Below the pieces are notes generated by a model. The model was given only the letters and a program-made list of their open reading frames with translations. It made no database searches and was not told where the DNA came from. The translations under genes were made by a program, and so were the position numbers. Shown here piece by piece: positions 36,167 to 45,648 of a DNA stretch of 64,000 nt; the stretch's first letter is position 1; each line of letters opens with the position of its first letter. Source of the stretch: Moorella humiferrea (GTDB lineage: Bacteria; Bacillota; DSM-521; Neomoorellales; Neomoorellaceae); the NCBI RefSeq assembly GCF_039233145.1, contig NZ_CP136419.1, positions 966,001 through 1,030,000 of the forward strand, in the 5' to 3' direction.

Positions 36167-37750
36167 TTAACCCACAGCGGCCTGGCTGCGGCGCAGGCGC
36201 CTGCTGAGGACGCTTAAGAACATGGCCAGCTCTTCCATACGCAACAACCAGGCCAGGCCGATGTAACTCAAAACCCCCAGGGTAATCAGCAGGGCCAGCT
36301 CCACTCCCTCCCGCACCAGGCGGGGCCAGGATGCCGGGAGGAAAAGATGGCCGGCCGCCAGGTTCAGGAGAAGGCCCATGACCAGTGCTGCCAGGAGACT
36401 TTTCATAGAAGTCTGCAGTAACCGGCGACCTTCCAGGGGGGCTTGTACCTTGCGCCGCAGGTAATAGAGCAGCAGGGCGACGTTGACACAGCCGGCTAGG
36501 GAGTAGGCCAGGGCCAGGCCGCGGATGCCGAAGGCCGGCCCCAGGGTAAAGTTCATGGCGGTGCCCGCTGCCAGGGTGACCAGACCGATCTTTAGGGGGG
36601 TTACCGTATCCTGGGTGGCATAGAAGGCCCGGCTCAAAATCTCATAGGCACCGTAGGCCGTTATCCCCAGGGAGTAAAAGACCAGGGCTTCGGTAGTAGC
36701 CAGGGTGTCGGCACTGGTAAAGCGGCCGTGCTGGAAGAGCACCCTGACCACCGGTTGCCCCAGGGCAATTAGCCCCACCGTGGCCGGGATGGAGATGAAG
36801 ACCACAGCCCGCAGCGATCCCGACAGGTAACGGGTAAAAGAACGATAATCCCCCTCCATGGCAATACGAGTCAGGGCCGGTAAAAGGGCGATGCCCATTG
36901 ATGAGGCAAAGAGAATTGGTACTAAAACCACCCGGCTGGAGATGGTCAGAGCGTTGATAGAACCGCGCGGCAGGAAAGAGGCAATGAAAGTCTGGTTAAA
37001 GAAAAGATTTAACTGGGCAATGGACAGGCCAATAGTTACAGGGAGCATTAGTTTAAAAATCCTGCGGATGCCTGGGTGCTTAAGGTCCAGGACCGGCCGG
37101 TAGCGGGGCTTAAGGTGCCATACCCCCCACACCTGTACCAGAAAATTCAGGGCCGCGCCAATCAGGGTGGAAATGGCAAAAGCGGCGATGCTGTATTTCC
37201 CGGCCAGGGCGAGGCCGAAAACTATAATGGCAGCGTTGTATACCAGGGGGCCGATGGCCGTTCCTATAAAGGACTGGTAGGCGTACTCTGTCCCCATTAA
37301 GACCCCATTCAGGCAGTGAAAGAGGATGGCTACGAGTACAATCCGGGTCAGGTAGGCGGTATAAGCCACTTGTTCAGCATTAAAGCCCGGGGCTATCAGG
37401 TGTACCAGCCAGGGAGTCCAGATCATTCCCAGGGTTACGGCAATCCCTACCAGGGTCAGGACCAGATTAAAGGCGATGCTTACGGTTTGCCAGACGGCCT
37501 CTTCATTTTCTTCCGCCAGGTAACTGGCCAGCACCGGGATAAAGGCCGAGCTAACCCCGCCGCCCACCAGGATTAAATAGATGGTATCCGGGATAACAAA
37601 GGAGGTATTGAGCATATCGGTTAGCTGGTTCTGGCCAAACAGGGCTGAAATAGCCGTATTGCGTAAAAAACCTAAAATCCTTGACACGCCGGCAGCCAGG
37701 CTCATGATAGCTACCGAGTGGGCCAGCCGCATCGTACCGGATTTTACCAT
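36167..37750 (-). CDS. murJ: MurJ-like lipid II flippase (MviN family)
   Basis: 527 residues, about 14 membrane segments. MOP-superfamily MviN features: SVAIMSLAAGVSRILGFLRNTAISALFG, FVIPDTIYLILVGGGVSSAFIPVLASYL and the RGSINALTISSRVVLVPILFASSMGIALLPALTRIA block. Flips lipid II outward; located at the head of an operon with the lipid II amidation genes murT and gatD, which supports that substrate. ATG at 37750 has a modest AAGGAAG site; an ATG at 37732 is the alternative. Confidence 0.92.
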   Translation of the reverse strand: MVKSGTMRLAHSVAIMSLAAGVSRILGFLRNTAISALFGQNQLTDMLNTSFVIPDTIYLILVGGGVSSAFIPVLASYLAEENEEAVWQTVSIAFNLVLTLVGIAVTLGMIWTPWLVHLIAPGFNAEQVAYTAYLTRIVLVAILFHCLNGVLMGTEYAYQSFIGTAIGPLVYNAAIIVFGLALAGKYSIAAFAISTLIGAALNFLVQVWGVWHLKPRYRPVLDLKHPGIRRIFKLMLPVTIGLSIAQLNLFFNQTFIASFLPRGSINALTISSRVVLVPILFASSMGIALLPALTRIAMEGDYRSFTRYLSGSLRAVVFISIPATVGLIALGQPVVRVLFQHGRFTSADTLATTEALVFYSLGITAYGAYEILSRAFYATQDTVTPLKIGLVTLAAGTAMNFTLGPAFGIRGLALAYSLAGCVNVALLLYYLRRKVQAPLEGRRLLQTSMKSLLAALVMGLLLNLAAGHLFLPASWPRLVREGVELALLITLGVLSYIGLAWLLRMEELAMFLSVLSRRLRRSQAAVG

Positions 37751-37921
37751 TTGACGCTTCCTTTTATTCTAGATTGTTGACACACTATCTGTATTTTAAT
37801 CCTTTGCTATTTAAAAAGGAAGGCCTGATCTCGTTCACAAGAATTTGAGGTCATATATTTTATCCGGCAAAGGGAAATAATAACCTCCGTAACTAATAAC
37901 ATGTAGAGGAGGAGATCGTCT

Positions 37922-38491
37922 ATGACCGCCCACTACGGTGCCCACGAAGTGATGGAACTCCATGAGGTACTAAGCGACACAATTGACGGGATCAATCAGT
38001 TCCAGTTGTACCGTCCCCATGTTAAAGATTCCCAGCTCAAATCCATCCTGGACAAGCAACTGCGCTTTATGACGCAAGAGTATAACAACATGGTTCAGGC
38101 CATCAACCAGCGCGGCATTAGCCAGGCGGTACCCTACCGTCTGCCCCGGACGGCGGCTCCGGTTTACGGCCTGGACAACCCGGAAACCCAGAGGCCCAAT
38201 ACTTCTATGCATGAGATGGATGACCGGGATGTAGCGAGCGGCATGCTGGGGTGCCATAAGGCTTCAGCAGCCTTTAGGATGATGGCTTCCTTAGAATGTG
38301 CTGACCTGGAGCTGCGGCGCATGCTCCAGCAGGGGGCCATTAACTGTGCCGAACAGGCTTATGAAGTATGGCAGTACATGAACCAAAAAGGCTATTACCA
38401 GGTACCGACCATGAAGGATGTAACGACAAGTACCATGATTAATGCTTACAGCCCCGCCGCAACGGGCCAGGTTGGATTTTATCAGCAGTAG
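37922..38491 (+). CDS. Spore coat protein, CotF family
   Basis: 189 residues, ATG after GGAGGAG. Residues about 10–65 (ELHEVLSDTIDGINQFQLY, DKQLRFMTQEYNNMVQAINQRG) and 100–160 (DRDVASGMLGCHKASAAFRMMASLECADLELRRMLQQGAINCAEQAYEVWQYMNQKGYYQVP) are the two helical Coat_F segments. The tail is Tyr/Gln-rich, as is common in coat proteins. Probably made in the mother cell late in sporulation; upstream CATATATT at about 37850 could be a sporulation −10 element but is not convincing. A terminator follows. Confidence 0.85.
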   Translation: MTAHYGAHEVMELHEVLSDTIDGINQFQLYRPHVKDSQLKSILDKQLRFMTQEYNNMVQAINQRGISQAVPYRLPRTAAPVYGLDNPETQRPNTSMHEMDDRDVASGMLGCHKASAAFRMMASLECADLELRRMLQQGAINCAEQAYEVWQYMNQKGYYQVPTMKDVTTSTMINAYSPAATGQVGFYQQ

Positions 38492-38524
38492 TAGATACTG
38501 TTAAATGTTTATTTTCTATATATG

Positions 38525-38562
38525 AGAGCCCTGTTTTTTTTAGAAAAGGCAGGGCTCTTTTA
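38525..38562 (+). terminator. Terminator after the coat gene
   Basis: Arms AGAGCCCTG (38525–38533) and CAGGGCTCT (38550–38558), then TTTT. Confidence 0.75.
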
Positions 38563-38756
38563 TGTGTATAATGAGGTATGATTTAGCGCACAGCCGTATC
38601 AACAATGGCGACGCCAGTACTAAAGGTTCTCTTTCTGGGACAATAATTTTCAAAATGGAAAAATGTATGCTATAAATTCAAAAAAGCATTTCCTTAAAGG
38701 TTTGTTCAAATAAGATTTTATCTCGCTTAATAAGTAACGCTCAAGGCTGTGAATAT

Positions 38757-38772
38757 TGGCACGAATATTGCA
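38757..38772 (+). promoter_or_regulatory. Sigma-54 (−24/−12) promoter of Mo operon 1
   Basis: TGGCACG-AATA-TTGCA, a full match to the RpoN consensus with GG and GC ten bases apart. Lies 91 bases before the zinc ribbon gene. The cognate activator is most likely the sigma-54 activator at 43413–45491. Confidence 0.9.
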
Positions 38773-38862
38773 ATGGGTTTTAAATTGGTGAGGTGATTTG
38801 TTGGTTGATTTGTTGGGATAAAAAAGGAACTAATTAAAAATTAAATTGAGGAGGTAGCTTTA

Positions 38863-39000
38863 ATGTGCTTTAGACCTACCGCCATATCTAGAAAGATTAA
38901 ATGTCCTAGTTGTGGAAAGGAAGTAACAATATTCGAAGGAATAAAGCAAAAAAAATGTCCCCATTGTAAAGCAGATCTAGAAACTGCCGGCCAGAAATAA
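38863..39000 (+). CDS. 45-residue zinc ribbon protein heading Mo operon 1
   Basis: 45 residues, ATG behind GAGGAGGTAGCTTTA, a strong ribosome site. Four Cys in two knuckles, CPSCGKE and CPHCKAD, separated by 14 residues: a rubredoxin/zinc-ribbon pattern. Starts MCFRPTAISRKIK. First gene after the sigma-54 promoter and 152 bases before the Mo enzyme gene, so it is likely coexpressed with it. Possible roles are metal or cofactor handling or regulation; none is proven. Confidence 0.75.
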   Translation: MCFRPTAISRKIKCPSCGKEVTIFEGIKQKKCPHCKADLETAGQK

Positions 39001-39152
39001 ATGTACGGGAAACAGTTAGCTGTCGAAGGATGTTTGTTGAATTAAGGTAACGTAGGAGGTGATAAATATAGCTAAATTAGCGTAAATCTAAACCAATTTT
39101 ATATTTCGTTTATATTATAAGCAAAAATTTTAAAAAAGAGGAGGAGAGAACA

Positions 39153-41396
39153 ATGAGTACCGCAAAGAAACCGTGGACCTGGGAAGAAGACGGTTATACT
39201 GTAACGAGAACCTGTGCCTGGTCACCGCCCGGATGCCACCCTGTAGGATGCGGCCTAAAGCTGTATGTTAAAGATAATAGGCTGGTAAAAGTAGAGGGAG
39301 ATCCTGATCATCCAATCAGCCAGGGCCGGCTCTGCATCAGGTGCTTAAGCCTTCCCGAATATGTACATCACCCCCAGAGAATTATCTATCCTATGAAAAG
39401 GGTTGGTGAGAGAGGAGAAAACAAGTGGCAGCGCATATCCTGGGATGAAGCATGGGACATCATAGTTGATAAAGTCCAGGATATAAAAGCTAAATATGGT
39501 CCGGAATCGATAGTAGTGTACGGTGGAACCGGAAGACAGGCCTGCTTATACTATTATCCGCTCGGCTTCGCTGCCCTAGGCACACCAAATGTATGTTATC
39601 CTCTCAGCGGATGGTCCTGTTATGGCCCCAGGTGCGCCATTACACAATACGTATTTGGTACGGGATACCCAGAAATCGATTTTGCTGGTTACTACCCGGA
39701 CCGCTATGACCACCCGGGCTGGAAGCTACCTGAGTGTATAATTATCTGGGGCAAAGATCCAATAAAATCGAATCCCGATGGCTTGTACGGCCATGCCATT
39801 GTGGACATGATGAAGAGGGGCACCAAGCTCATCGTAGTCGATCCCAGACTGACCTGGCTCGCCTCTCGGGCGGAATACTGGCTGCAACTGAGGCCTGGTA
39901 CGGACGCAGCTTTGGCTCTGGGAATGCTTCATGTAATCATCAATGAAGGGCTTTACGATAAGGATTTCGTAGAGAAGTGGTGCGCCGGATTTGATGATTT
40001 GAAACAGCGTGTTCAGGAATACCCGCCGGAGAAGGTGGCGGAAATAACCTGGGTACCAAAGGAAAAAATTGTGGAGGCCGCAAGGTTTTTTGCCAGGAGC
40101 AAACCTGCCAGCATAACCTGGGGTCTGGCGGTGGATGAAAATCCCAACGGAGTACAGGTAGGTCACGCCGTACTATCTTTGGCGGCGGTAACTGGTAATA
40201 TAGACGTGCCTGGTGGTATCACCATTGGACCGCCGGCAGCGCTGCTCGGAAAATGGCGCGTTGAGACACGGCTAGAGTTAACAGAAGAGCTGTGGAACAA
40301 GAGAATAGGAGCGCAAGAATATCCGGCACTGGCCAATGCATTAGCAACTACTCACCCTGACGTAACACTGGATGTCCTAGAAACTGGAAAACCCTACCCG
40401 ATTAAGATGGCATGGTTCAACAGCACCAATCTCATTTCGCCGACTTGTTCAACTGCTCCCGACAGGTGGTACAGGGCTCTTAAAAATATGGAATTTGCTG
40501 TAGCAACTGATACCTTTATGACGCCTACGGCCATGGCCTTTGCCGATATATTCCTGCCCCTTTCTACCTTCGCCGAACACGACGGCATTGTGCTAACCCA
40601 CTTCGGCCGGAATACCATATTTGTCGGAGCTATTAATAAGGCCCTGCAGGTTGGTGAGTGTAAGTCCGATATCGAGATTTGCCTTGAACTGGGCAAACGC
40701 CTCAACCCAAAGGCTTGGCCGTGGAATGATGTAAAAGAATTCTTCACCTCCCAATTGAAGCCCGAGCTAGGTATAACCTTTGATGAACTGAAGGAGCAGG
40801 TTGTTGTCCATCCGCCGTACGAATACCGGAAGTATGAGACAGGCAAGCTACGGCCCGACGGCGAGCCTGGCTTCATGACACCTTCAGGGAAGATTGAACT
40901 GTACTCGACGCTGTTTGAGATGTGGGGCGACGATCCGCTGCCTTACTTTGAAGAACCTCCTTATAGCCCGTATAGCACTCCGGAACTGGCGAAGGAATAT
41001 CCGCTCATTCTAACAACGGGAGCTAGAATGTGGGGTATGTTCCATTCTGAGCACCGTCAGATCCGGACCATACGTGAAATACATTCAGATCCCCTTGTAG
41101 AGATCCATCCGGATACCGCTGCCCAGCTGGGCATAAATGACGGCGACTGGGTCTACATCGAAAATATGTACGGAAAGTGTAAGCAGAAGGCCAAGCTGAC
41201 GGTGGGCATCCACCCGAAGGTTGTCCATGCCCAGCATGGTTGGTGGTTCCCGGAGAAACAGGCTGACGAGCCGAATCTCTTCGGCGTATGGGATGCCAAT
41301 GTAAATCTGCTAGTACCTCATAAGCATATTGGTAAGCTAGGGTTCGGATCTCCCTTAAAGAGTATGATATGTAAAGTCTACAAGGCTGAGGAGTAA
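39153..41396 (+). CDS. Mo/W-bisPGD oxidoreductase, DMSO-reductase superfamily (catalytic subunit 1)
   Basis: 747 residues, ATG behind GAGGAGGAG, no Tat signal, so cytoplasmic. Fe-S domain Cys residues at 21, 28, 33 and 61 (CAWSPPGCHPVGC and GRLCIRC), a wider spacing than the usual C-x2-C-x3-C. Three Mo domains follow: HPQRIIYPMKRVGERG, W-S-C at residue 156 as probable metal ligand, WGKDPIKS, VVDPRLTWLASRAEYWLQLRPGTDAALALGMLHVI and a C-terminal MopB domain (ILTTGARMWGMFHSEHRQI, PHKHIG). Closest known relatives by pattern are acetylene-hydratase-like enzymes and catechol dehydroxylases. Cofactor could be Mo or W. Substrate unknown. Confidence 0.88.
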   Translation: MSTAKKPWTWEEDGYTVTRTCAWSPPGCHPVGCGLKLYVKDNRLVKVEGDPDHPISQGRLCIRCLSLPEYVHHPQRIIYPMKRVGERGENKWQRISWDEAWDIIVDKVQDIKAKYGPESIVVYGGTGRQACLYYYPLGFAALGTPNVCYPLSGWSCYGPRCAITQYVFGTGYPEIDFAGYYPDRYDHPGWKLPECIIIWGKDPIKSNPDGLYGHAIVDMMKRGTKLIVVDPRLTWLASRAEYWLQLRPGTDAALALGMLHVIINEGLYDKDFVEKWCAGFDDLKQRVQEYPPEKVAEITWVPKEKIVEAARFFARSKPASITWGLAVDENPNGVQVGHAVLSLAAVTGNIDVPGGITIGPPAALLGKWRVETRLELTEELWNKRIGAQEYPALANALATTHPDVTLDVLETGKPYPIKMAWFNSTNLISPTCSTAPDRWYRALKNMEFAVATDTFMTPTAMAFADIFLPLSTFAEHDGIVLTHFGRNTIFVGAINKALQVGECKSDIEICLELGKRLNPKAWPWNDVKEFFTSQLKPELGITFDELKEQVVVHPPYEYRKYETGKLRPDGEPGFMTPSGKIELYSTLFEMWGDDPLPYFEEPPYSPYSTPELAKEYPLILTTGARMWGMFHSEHRQIRTIREIHSDPLVEIHPDTAAQLGINDGDWVYIENMYGKCKQKAKLTVGIHPKVVHAQHGWWFPEKQADEPNLFGVWDANVNLLVPHKHIGKLGFGSPLKSMICKVYKAEE

Positions 41397-41449
41397 AAAT
41401 AGAGGGTGGCGGAAACCCGCACCAATAATAGAGATTGGAGGGGAAAGGG

Positions 41450-41785
41450 ATGTCACGGAATGGTTTACTAATTGATTATGAATATTGTACCGGATGCCAT
41501 AGTTGTGAGGTGGCTTGCAAGAAAGAGCTTAATCTTCCAGTAGGTAAGTGGGGGATTAAGTTGGCAGAAATAGGTCCTATGCAGTTATCACCTGACCGTT
41601 GGCAGATGGATTATGTTCCAATTCCGACGGAGTTTTGTAATCTATGTGAAGAAAGGGTAGCAAAAGGAAAAGATCCGGCGTGCGTTCATCATTGCTTGGG
41701 TAAAGCAATGGAATATGGTCCGGTCGAAGAGTTGGCGGCCAAGATGGTGGCCAAGGGTAAAAAAATGGTGCTATTTGCACCCTGA
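41450..41785 (+). CDS. Half-size DmsB-like [4Fe-4S] electron-transfer subunit
   Basis: 111 residues from the ATG at 41450 behind GGAGGGGAAAGGG. Cys pattern: YCTGCHSCEVACKKE then FCNLCEERVAKGKDPACVHHC, enough for two [4Fe-4S] clusters, against four in a full-length DmsB. Forms a soluble two-subunit complex with the preceding Mo enzyme; no membrane anchor gene is in this operon. Separated from it by 53 bases. Confidence 0.87.
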   Translation: MSRNGLLIDYEYCTGCHSCEVACKKELNLPVGKWGIKLAEIGPMQLSPDRWQMDYVPIPTEFCNLCEERVAKGKDPACVHHCLGKAMEYGPVEELAAKMVAKGKKMVLFAP

Positions 41786-41808
41786 TTAGCTAGCAATGCG
41801 ATAAGTCA

Positions 41809-41855
41809 GGACGGGTCCTGAGGTTGCCCGGGACCCGTCCCGGTTATTTTTACAG
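41809..41855 (+). terminator. Terminator/attenuator after Fe-S subunit
   Basis: Perfect arms GGACGGGTCC (41809–41818) and GGACCCGTCC (41831–41840), then CGGTTATTTTT. Separates the enzyme genes from the transporter gene, which may be expressed at a lower level by readthrough. Confidence 0.75.
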
Positions 41856-41930
41856 TAGGAGTTTTTATTCCATTTTATCTCATAGCAGATAATTTAAAAA
41901 ATCATAAATTATTAGGAGGTGTGTTTGTAA

Positions 41931-43322
41931 ATGAATAATAAAAGAATTATTGGACTCATAATAGGTATAGCTATATTTGTGCTTACCTTTTTACTGCCCC
42001 CGCCTGCCGGCATGAGCGTTGCTGGAAAAAATGCTTTCGGCATATTAATAAGCGGGATTGTTCTTTGGGTGCTGGATGTGTTTCCTATAGCTATAACCGC
42101 TTTTATATTAATGATATTATTACCTTTTTACGGAGTCACACCAAAATTAGCTGATGTGTTTAAGGATTTTATAAGCCCTACCATCTTCTTCCTAATTGCC
42201 ACCTTCGCCTTAACTACTATAATCATGAAAACGCCATTGGCCAACCGTCTTACCGCGGTGCTTTTCAGGATGGCACGTGGTGACTCCAGGAAAATAGTTC
42301 TGGGGTTCATTTTAGCTACTGCACTTTTATCATCGATCATGTCAAACGTTCCGACTACGGCTTTATGTGCAGCGGTTGCCATTACCGCCCTCCAGAAAAG
42401 TATACCCGATATGTATAAGTCAAACCTGGTTAAAGCGGCCATGATTGGCATTCCCTTTGGCGCCGTAGTTGGAGGCATCATGACGCCGGCCGGATCACCA
42501 AATAACATCATGGCTTTATACCTTTTAGAAGATGCTACCAACATCAAGATTACTTTCCTGCAGTGGATGATAATCGGCATTCCCGTTAGCCTGCTTACAG
42601 TATTGGTATGTTGGCTCTGGGTGGTAACTGTTATAAAACCCGAGCCCATAACGAAAGAGACGTTGGCTGCTTTCAATGAGTCTCTGGGTAACCTGGGACC
42701 CATGTCGACCGAGGAAAAGAAAGTTGTGGCTATTATTCTGACAATGTTAGTTTTATGGATAGCCAGCACCTGGTTTCCCGTGTTTGATACTACCCTTGTA
42801 GCCCTGTGCGGACTGATAGTAATGTTTTTACCTGGAGTAGAGTTGCTGACCTGGAAGGAATTCAATCGGGATGCCTCATGGGATATGATCCTTATGATAG
42901 GCGGTATACAAGCAGTAACTTCTGGCATTTTGAAATCCGGTGGTGCGACATGGGTTGTGAACACCGTGCTTGCCGGGGCGCAGCAATGGAATCCTTTTGT
43001 GGTACTCCTGGTAGCTTCCACAATAATGGCGTTTCTCCACGTTTTAGTACCAGCTGGTCCACCGGTTGTGGGCATGGCTTTACCGCCTATGGCTGCCCTG
43101 GCATTGAATATAGGCGTTAATCCGGTCGTTATGGCCATGATAGTTACTGTATGGGCCAATGTGACCTTCTTACTTCCTATTGATATGGTGCCCCTTATCA
43201 CTTACAGTAAAGGGTATTACACAATGACTGAGATGGTTAAAGCCGGCTGGTTACCGACGTTGTTTCTAATTGTCTTCACTGCATTAGCTGTTCCATTTTT
43301 AGTGAGCCTGGCTGGACTTTAA
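41931..43322 (+). CDS. DASS-family anion (dicarboxylate/sulfate-type):Na+ symporter
   Basis: 463 residues, ATG behind TAGGAGGTG, about 11–12 membrane segments. DASS motifs: SNVPTTALCAAVAI (first SNT-like loop), AGSPNNIMALYL, and the second repeat with VPAGPPVVGMALPPMAALAL. Substrates in the family are C4-dicarboxylates, citrate, tartrate, sulfate or aromatic acids. Location in the sigma-54 operon next to the Mo enzyme suggests that it imports the enzyme's substrate as an anion. Ends at a bidirectional terminator. Confidence 0.87.
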   Translation: MNNKRIIGLIIGIAIFVLTFLLPPPAGMSVAGKNAFGILISGIVLWVLDVFPIAITAFILMILLPFYGVTPKLADVFKDFISPTIFFLIATFALTTIIMKTPLANRLTAVLFRMARGDSRKIVLGFILATALLSSIMSNVPTTALCAAVAITALQKSIPDMYKSNLVKAAMIGIPFGAVVGGIMTPAGSPNNIMALYLLEDATNIKITFLQWMIIGIPVSLLTVLVCWLWVVTVIKPEPITKETLAAFNESLGNLGPMSTEEKKVVAIILTMLVLWIASTWFPVFDTTLVALCGLIVMFLPGVELLTWKEFNRDASWDMILMIGGIQAVTSGILKSGGATWVVNTVLAGAQQWNPFVVLLVASTIMAFLHVLVPAGPPVVGMALPPMAALALNIGVNPVVMAMIVTVWANVTFLLPIDMVPLITYSKGYYTMTEMVKAGWLPTLFLIVFTALAVPFLVSLAGL

Positions 43323-43346
43323 TATTTTATACTTTAGAAAATAATA

Positions 43347-43390
43347 AACAGGCCCTTCTGCTTACAGTAAACAGGAAGGGCCTGTTTTTG
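43347..43390. terminator. Bidirectional terminator, DASS gene / sigma-54 activator gene
   Basis: Perfect 12-bp arms AACAGGCCCTTC (43347–43358) and GAAGGGCCTGTT (43375–43386), T5 on the plus side. Confidence 0.9.
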
Positions 43391-43412
43391 TAGTTTAATA
43401 ACCGCATGTATA

Positions 43413-45491
43413 TTAATATGCTTTATCCAGGTTATACTGTTTTAGTTTTCTATATAGAGTAGATTTACCTAAACCAAGGAGTCTTGCAGCTTTAGGGATG
43501 TTATTACCTGTATAAATCATAGCATTTTGAATAACTATCCTTTCAGCTTCTTTCATTGAGGTTACCCCTTCAATGCTACGAATACCAGCATTTTTCTGGG
43601 TTGTCTCTCTTACTATCTCATTAGGGAGGTGGCGTACGTCGATAATCCCATCTTGAGACATGTTGACAGCATAAATCATAGCATTCTCCAACTGTCTAAC
43701 GTTACCTGGCCATTCATAATTCAAAATTACTTTTTTAGCAGCCGGGCTTATAGTTGGCAATACATGTCCTGTCTTTTTACAGTAGTATTCTATAAAATGC
43801 TGGCATAACAGCAAGATATCTTCCTGTCGCTGTCGCAGGGGCGGTATTTCTAGCTTGAGAACCGCCAGCCGGAAGTACAGGTCGAGACGAAACTGATTTT
43901 CTTGCACCATCTGGTAAAGATTTTTGTTAGTTGCAGCTATAACGCGGAAGTCAACAGGAATATACTTCCTGCCTCCCAGCCGCATTACGCGCTTGTCCTC
44001 TAAAACCCTAAGCAACGTGGCCTGGGTTTCAATGGGCATATCGCCTATTTCGTCAAGGAAAAGCGTCCCTTTGTGAGCCAGCTCAATTTTGCCTGGTCTT
44101 CCATTGCGTTCGGCACCCGTAAAGGTTCCGCCTTCATAGCCAAAGAGCTCGCTTTCAATGAGGTTTCTGGGAATCGCAGAACAGTTCAAAGCAACGAAAG
44201 GACCTTCAGGCCGGTATTGATTGTGAATAGCCTGGGCAAATAGCTCCTTTCCGGTGCCGCTCTCTCCTATTAATAAAATATTTTCGCCGGCATCGGCGAA
44301 CTTACGGGCCAAGTCTTTTGCATGGTTTATGCAGGCGCTGTTGCCAATAATATCATCAAAGTGATACTTGGCCACTGCACCAGTTCGCACATTAACAAGG
44401 TTATTGATTTTTTCAGACAGGTTGACACGGATAATGGCTCCTTCGGTGCGTTTTTCTTTCTGGCCTGGTATAAATTGTATGCTAAATACGCAGTGGCGTT
44501 CCTTTTTGCAGTTGCGAATAGTTGCTTCCAGGTAATTAACAGGTTTCTGGCTTGTTAATACCTGCATTACCCTGTCGTCCACAAAGTCCCTAATGTATCT
44601 GCCTTCGACTTTGTCGCCACTGGGAGAAAGCATAAGGGCTGCCTCCCGGTTGGCCTTAATAATCTTATTATCACAATCGAGGGCTATAACTCCAGCGTCG
44701 ATGCAGGAGAGAATTGTTTCCAATGTATTATTCATAACCAGTAACCTGCGGTTTTTTTCTTCTAGTTTCAGACTGTTTTCTATAGCTACTGCCAGGGAAG
44801 CAACCCATCCCAGGGTATGGGATAATAAGTTTTTAAGATTTTTTTCCCAGGGCCGTTCTCCTAATGCCTGTACCAGCGTCAGGGTACCGATAAGGTTACC
44901 TTTTTCGTCCATAATGGGAGCGGCAGAACAGATTGTATTCTCCAGGGTTATGCAATAATGTTCCGGGCCAATTAATTGAACCGGACATTTCAAGATCATA
45001 CTGAGTCCGTGGGCGATAGTTCCTGAAGTTGCTTCGTTCCACACAGCCCCAATGACTGCATTTATTGATTTGAAATAAGAAATTTCATTGTCGTCTCCAT
45101 CGAGGTAGAGAATGGTGCCGTTGGCATTATGGAGACATAACATGTATCCGGAAATTTTAAGAAGATGTTTAAAGGCATCTATCAAGGTTTTAGTAGTTGA
45201 AATTAACATACTGTTTTCTAAAAGGATAGCTTCCAGGTCATCTTTCGATATGTTATGCCCGATTTTTTTAGCAAATGGATCGATTTTAAATTTGTATGAT
45301 CTTAACCAGGAATCGGCGACTACCGGGGTTAAACAAGGGAAATTCCGAGGGTCTTCATTATAATAGATAAATCTTTGCTTACATTGGCGAATCTCTTGCC
45401 AGCGGCGTTGGAATAAATCATTGTCCACAGAATTTAATATAAAATTACTCTGGTTATCGTAACAGGCTATATCAGTCCTGATGATTTCCAT
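43413..45491 (-). CDS. Sigma-54-dependent activator (GAF–PAS–AAA+–Fis)
   Basis: 692 residues from the ATG at 45491 (AGGAGG six bases upstream; the longer frame adds a spurious hydrophobic stretch). Order: AcoR-like N-terminal region and GAF (about 85–235), PAS (about 250–350), AAA+ (about 375–610) with Walker A GESGTGKE, the sigma-54 contact loop as GGTFTGA (variant of GAFTGA) and Walker B GTLFLDEIGDM, then a Fis-type helix-turn-helix (NNIPKAARLLGLGKSTLYRKLKQ). The GAF domain probably senses the inducer. Lies between two operons with sigma-54 promoters and is the only such activator in the window, so it likely controls both. Confidence 0.94.
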   Translation of the reverse strand: MEIIRTDIACYDNQSNFILNSVDNDLFQRRWQEIRQCKQRFIYYNEDPRNFPCLTPVVADSWLRSYKFKIDPFAKKIGHNISKDDLEAILLENSMLISTTKTLIDAFKHLLKISGYMLCLHNANGTILYLDGDDNEISYFKSINAVIGAVWNEATSGTIAHGLSMILKCPVQLIGPEHYCITLENTICSAAPIMDEKGNLIGTLTLVQALGERPWEKNLKNLLSHTLGWVASLAVAIENSLKLEEKNRRLLVMNNTLETILSCIDAGVIALDCDNKIIKANREAALMLSPSGDKVEGRYIRDFVDDRVMQVLTSQKPVNYLEATIRNCKKERHCVFSIQFIPGQKEKRTEGAIIRVNLSEKINNLVNVRTGAVAKYHFDDIIGNSACINHAKDLARKFADAGENILLIGESGTGKELFAQAIHNQYRPEGPFVALNCSAIPRNLIESELFGYEGGTFTGAERNGRPGKIELAHKGTLFLDEIGDMPIETQATLLRVLEDKRVMRLGGRKYIPVDFRVIAATNKNLYQMVQENQFRLDLYFRLAVLKLEIPPLRQRQEDILLLCQHFIEYYCKKTGHVLPTISPAAKKVILNYEWPGNVRQLENAMIYAVNMSQDGIIDVRHLPNEIVRETTQKNAGIRSIEGVTSMKEAERIVIQNAMIYTGNNIPKAARLLGLGKSTLYRKLKQYNLDKAY

Positions 45492-45648
45492 ATCAATCCT
45501 CCTATTACATATAAATATCTGGCAGCAAAGAAATAAAAGGAAATATGTAAATAAGGAACAGAGTTCAGATCCTTTAGAAGACAATCCACCCTATTAATAA
45601 ATCACCCTTTATTGCTAAATCACCCCCGGATAGTAACTCTATTGCATG

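Noticed and set aside
37840-37860. Sporulation sigma-factor promoter for the CotF-type gene (CATATATT)
   Set aside because: Only a loose −10 match, without a convincing −35 at the proper distance.
39050-39090. Short frame with AGGAGGTGATAA upstream of Mo enzyme 1
   Set aside because: The GTG overlaps the ribosome site itself, leaving no spacing, and the frame ends after eight codons.
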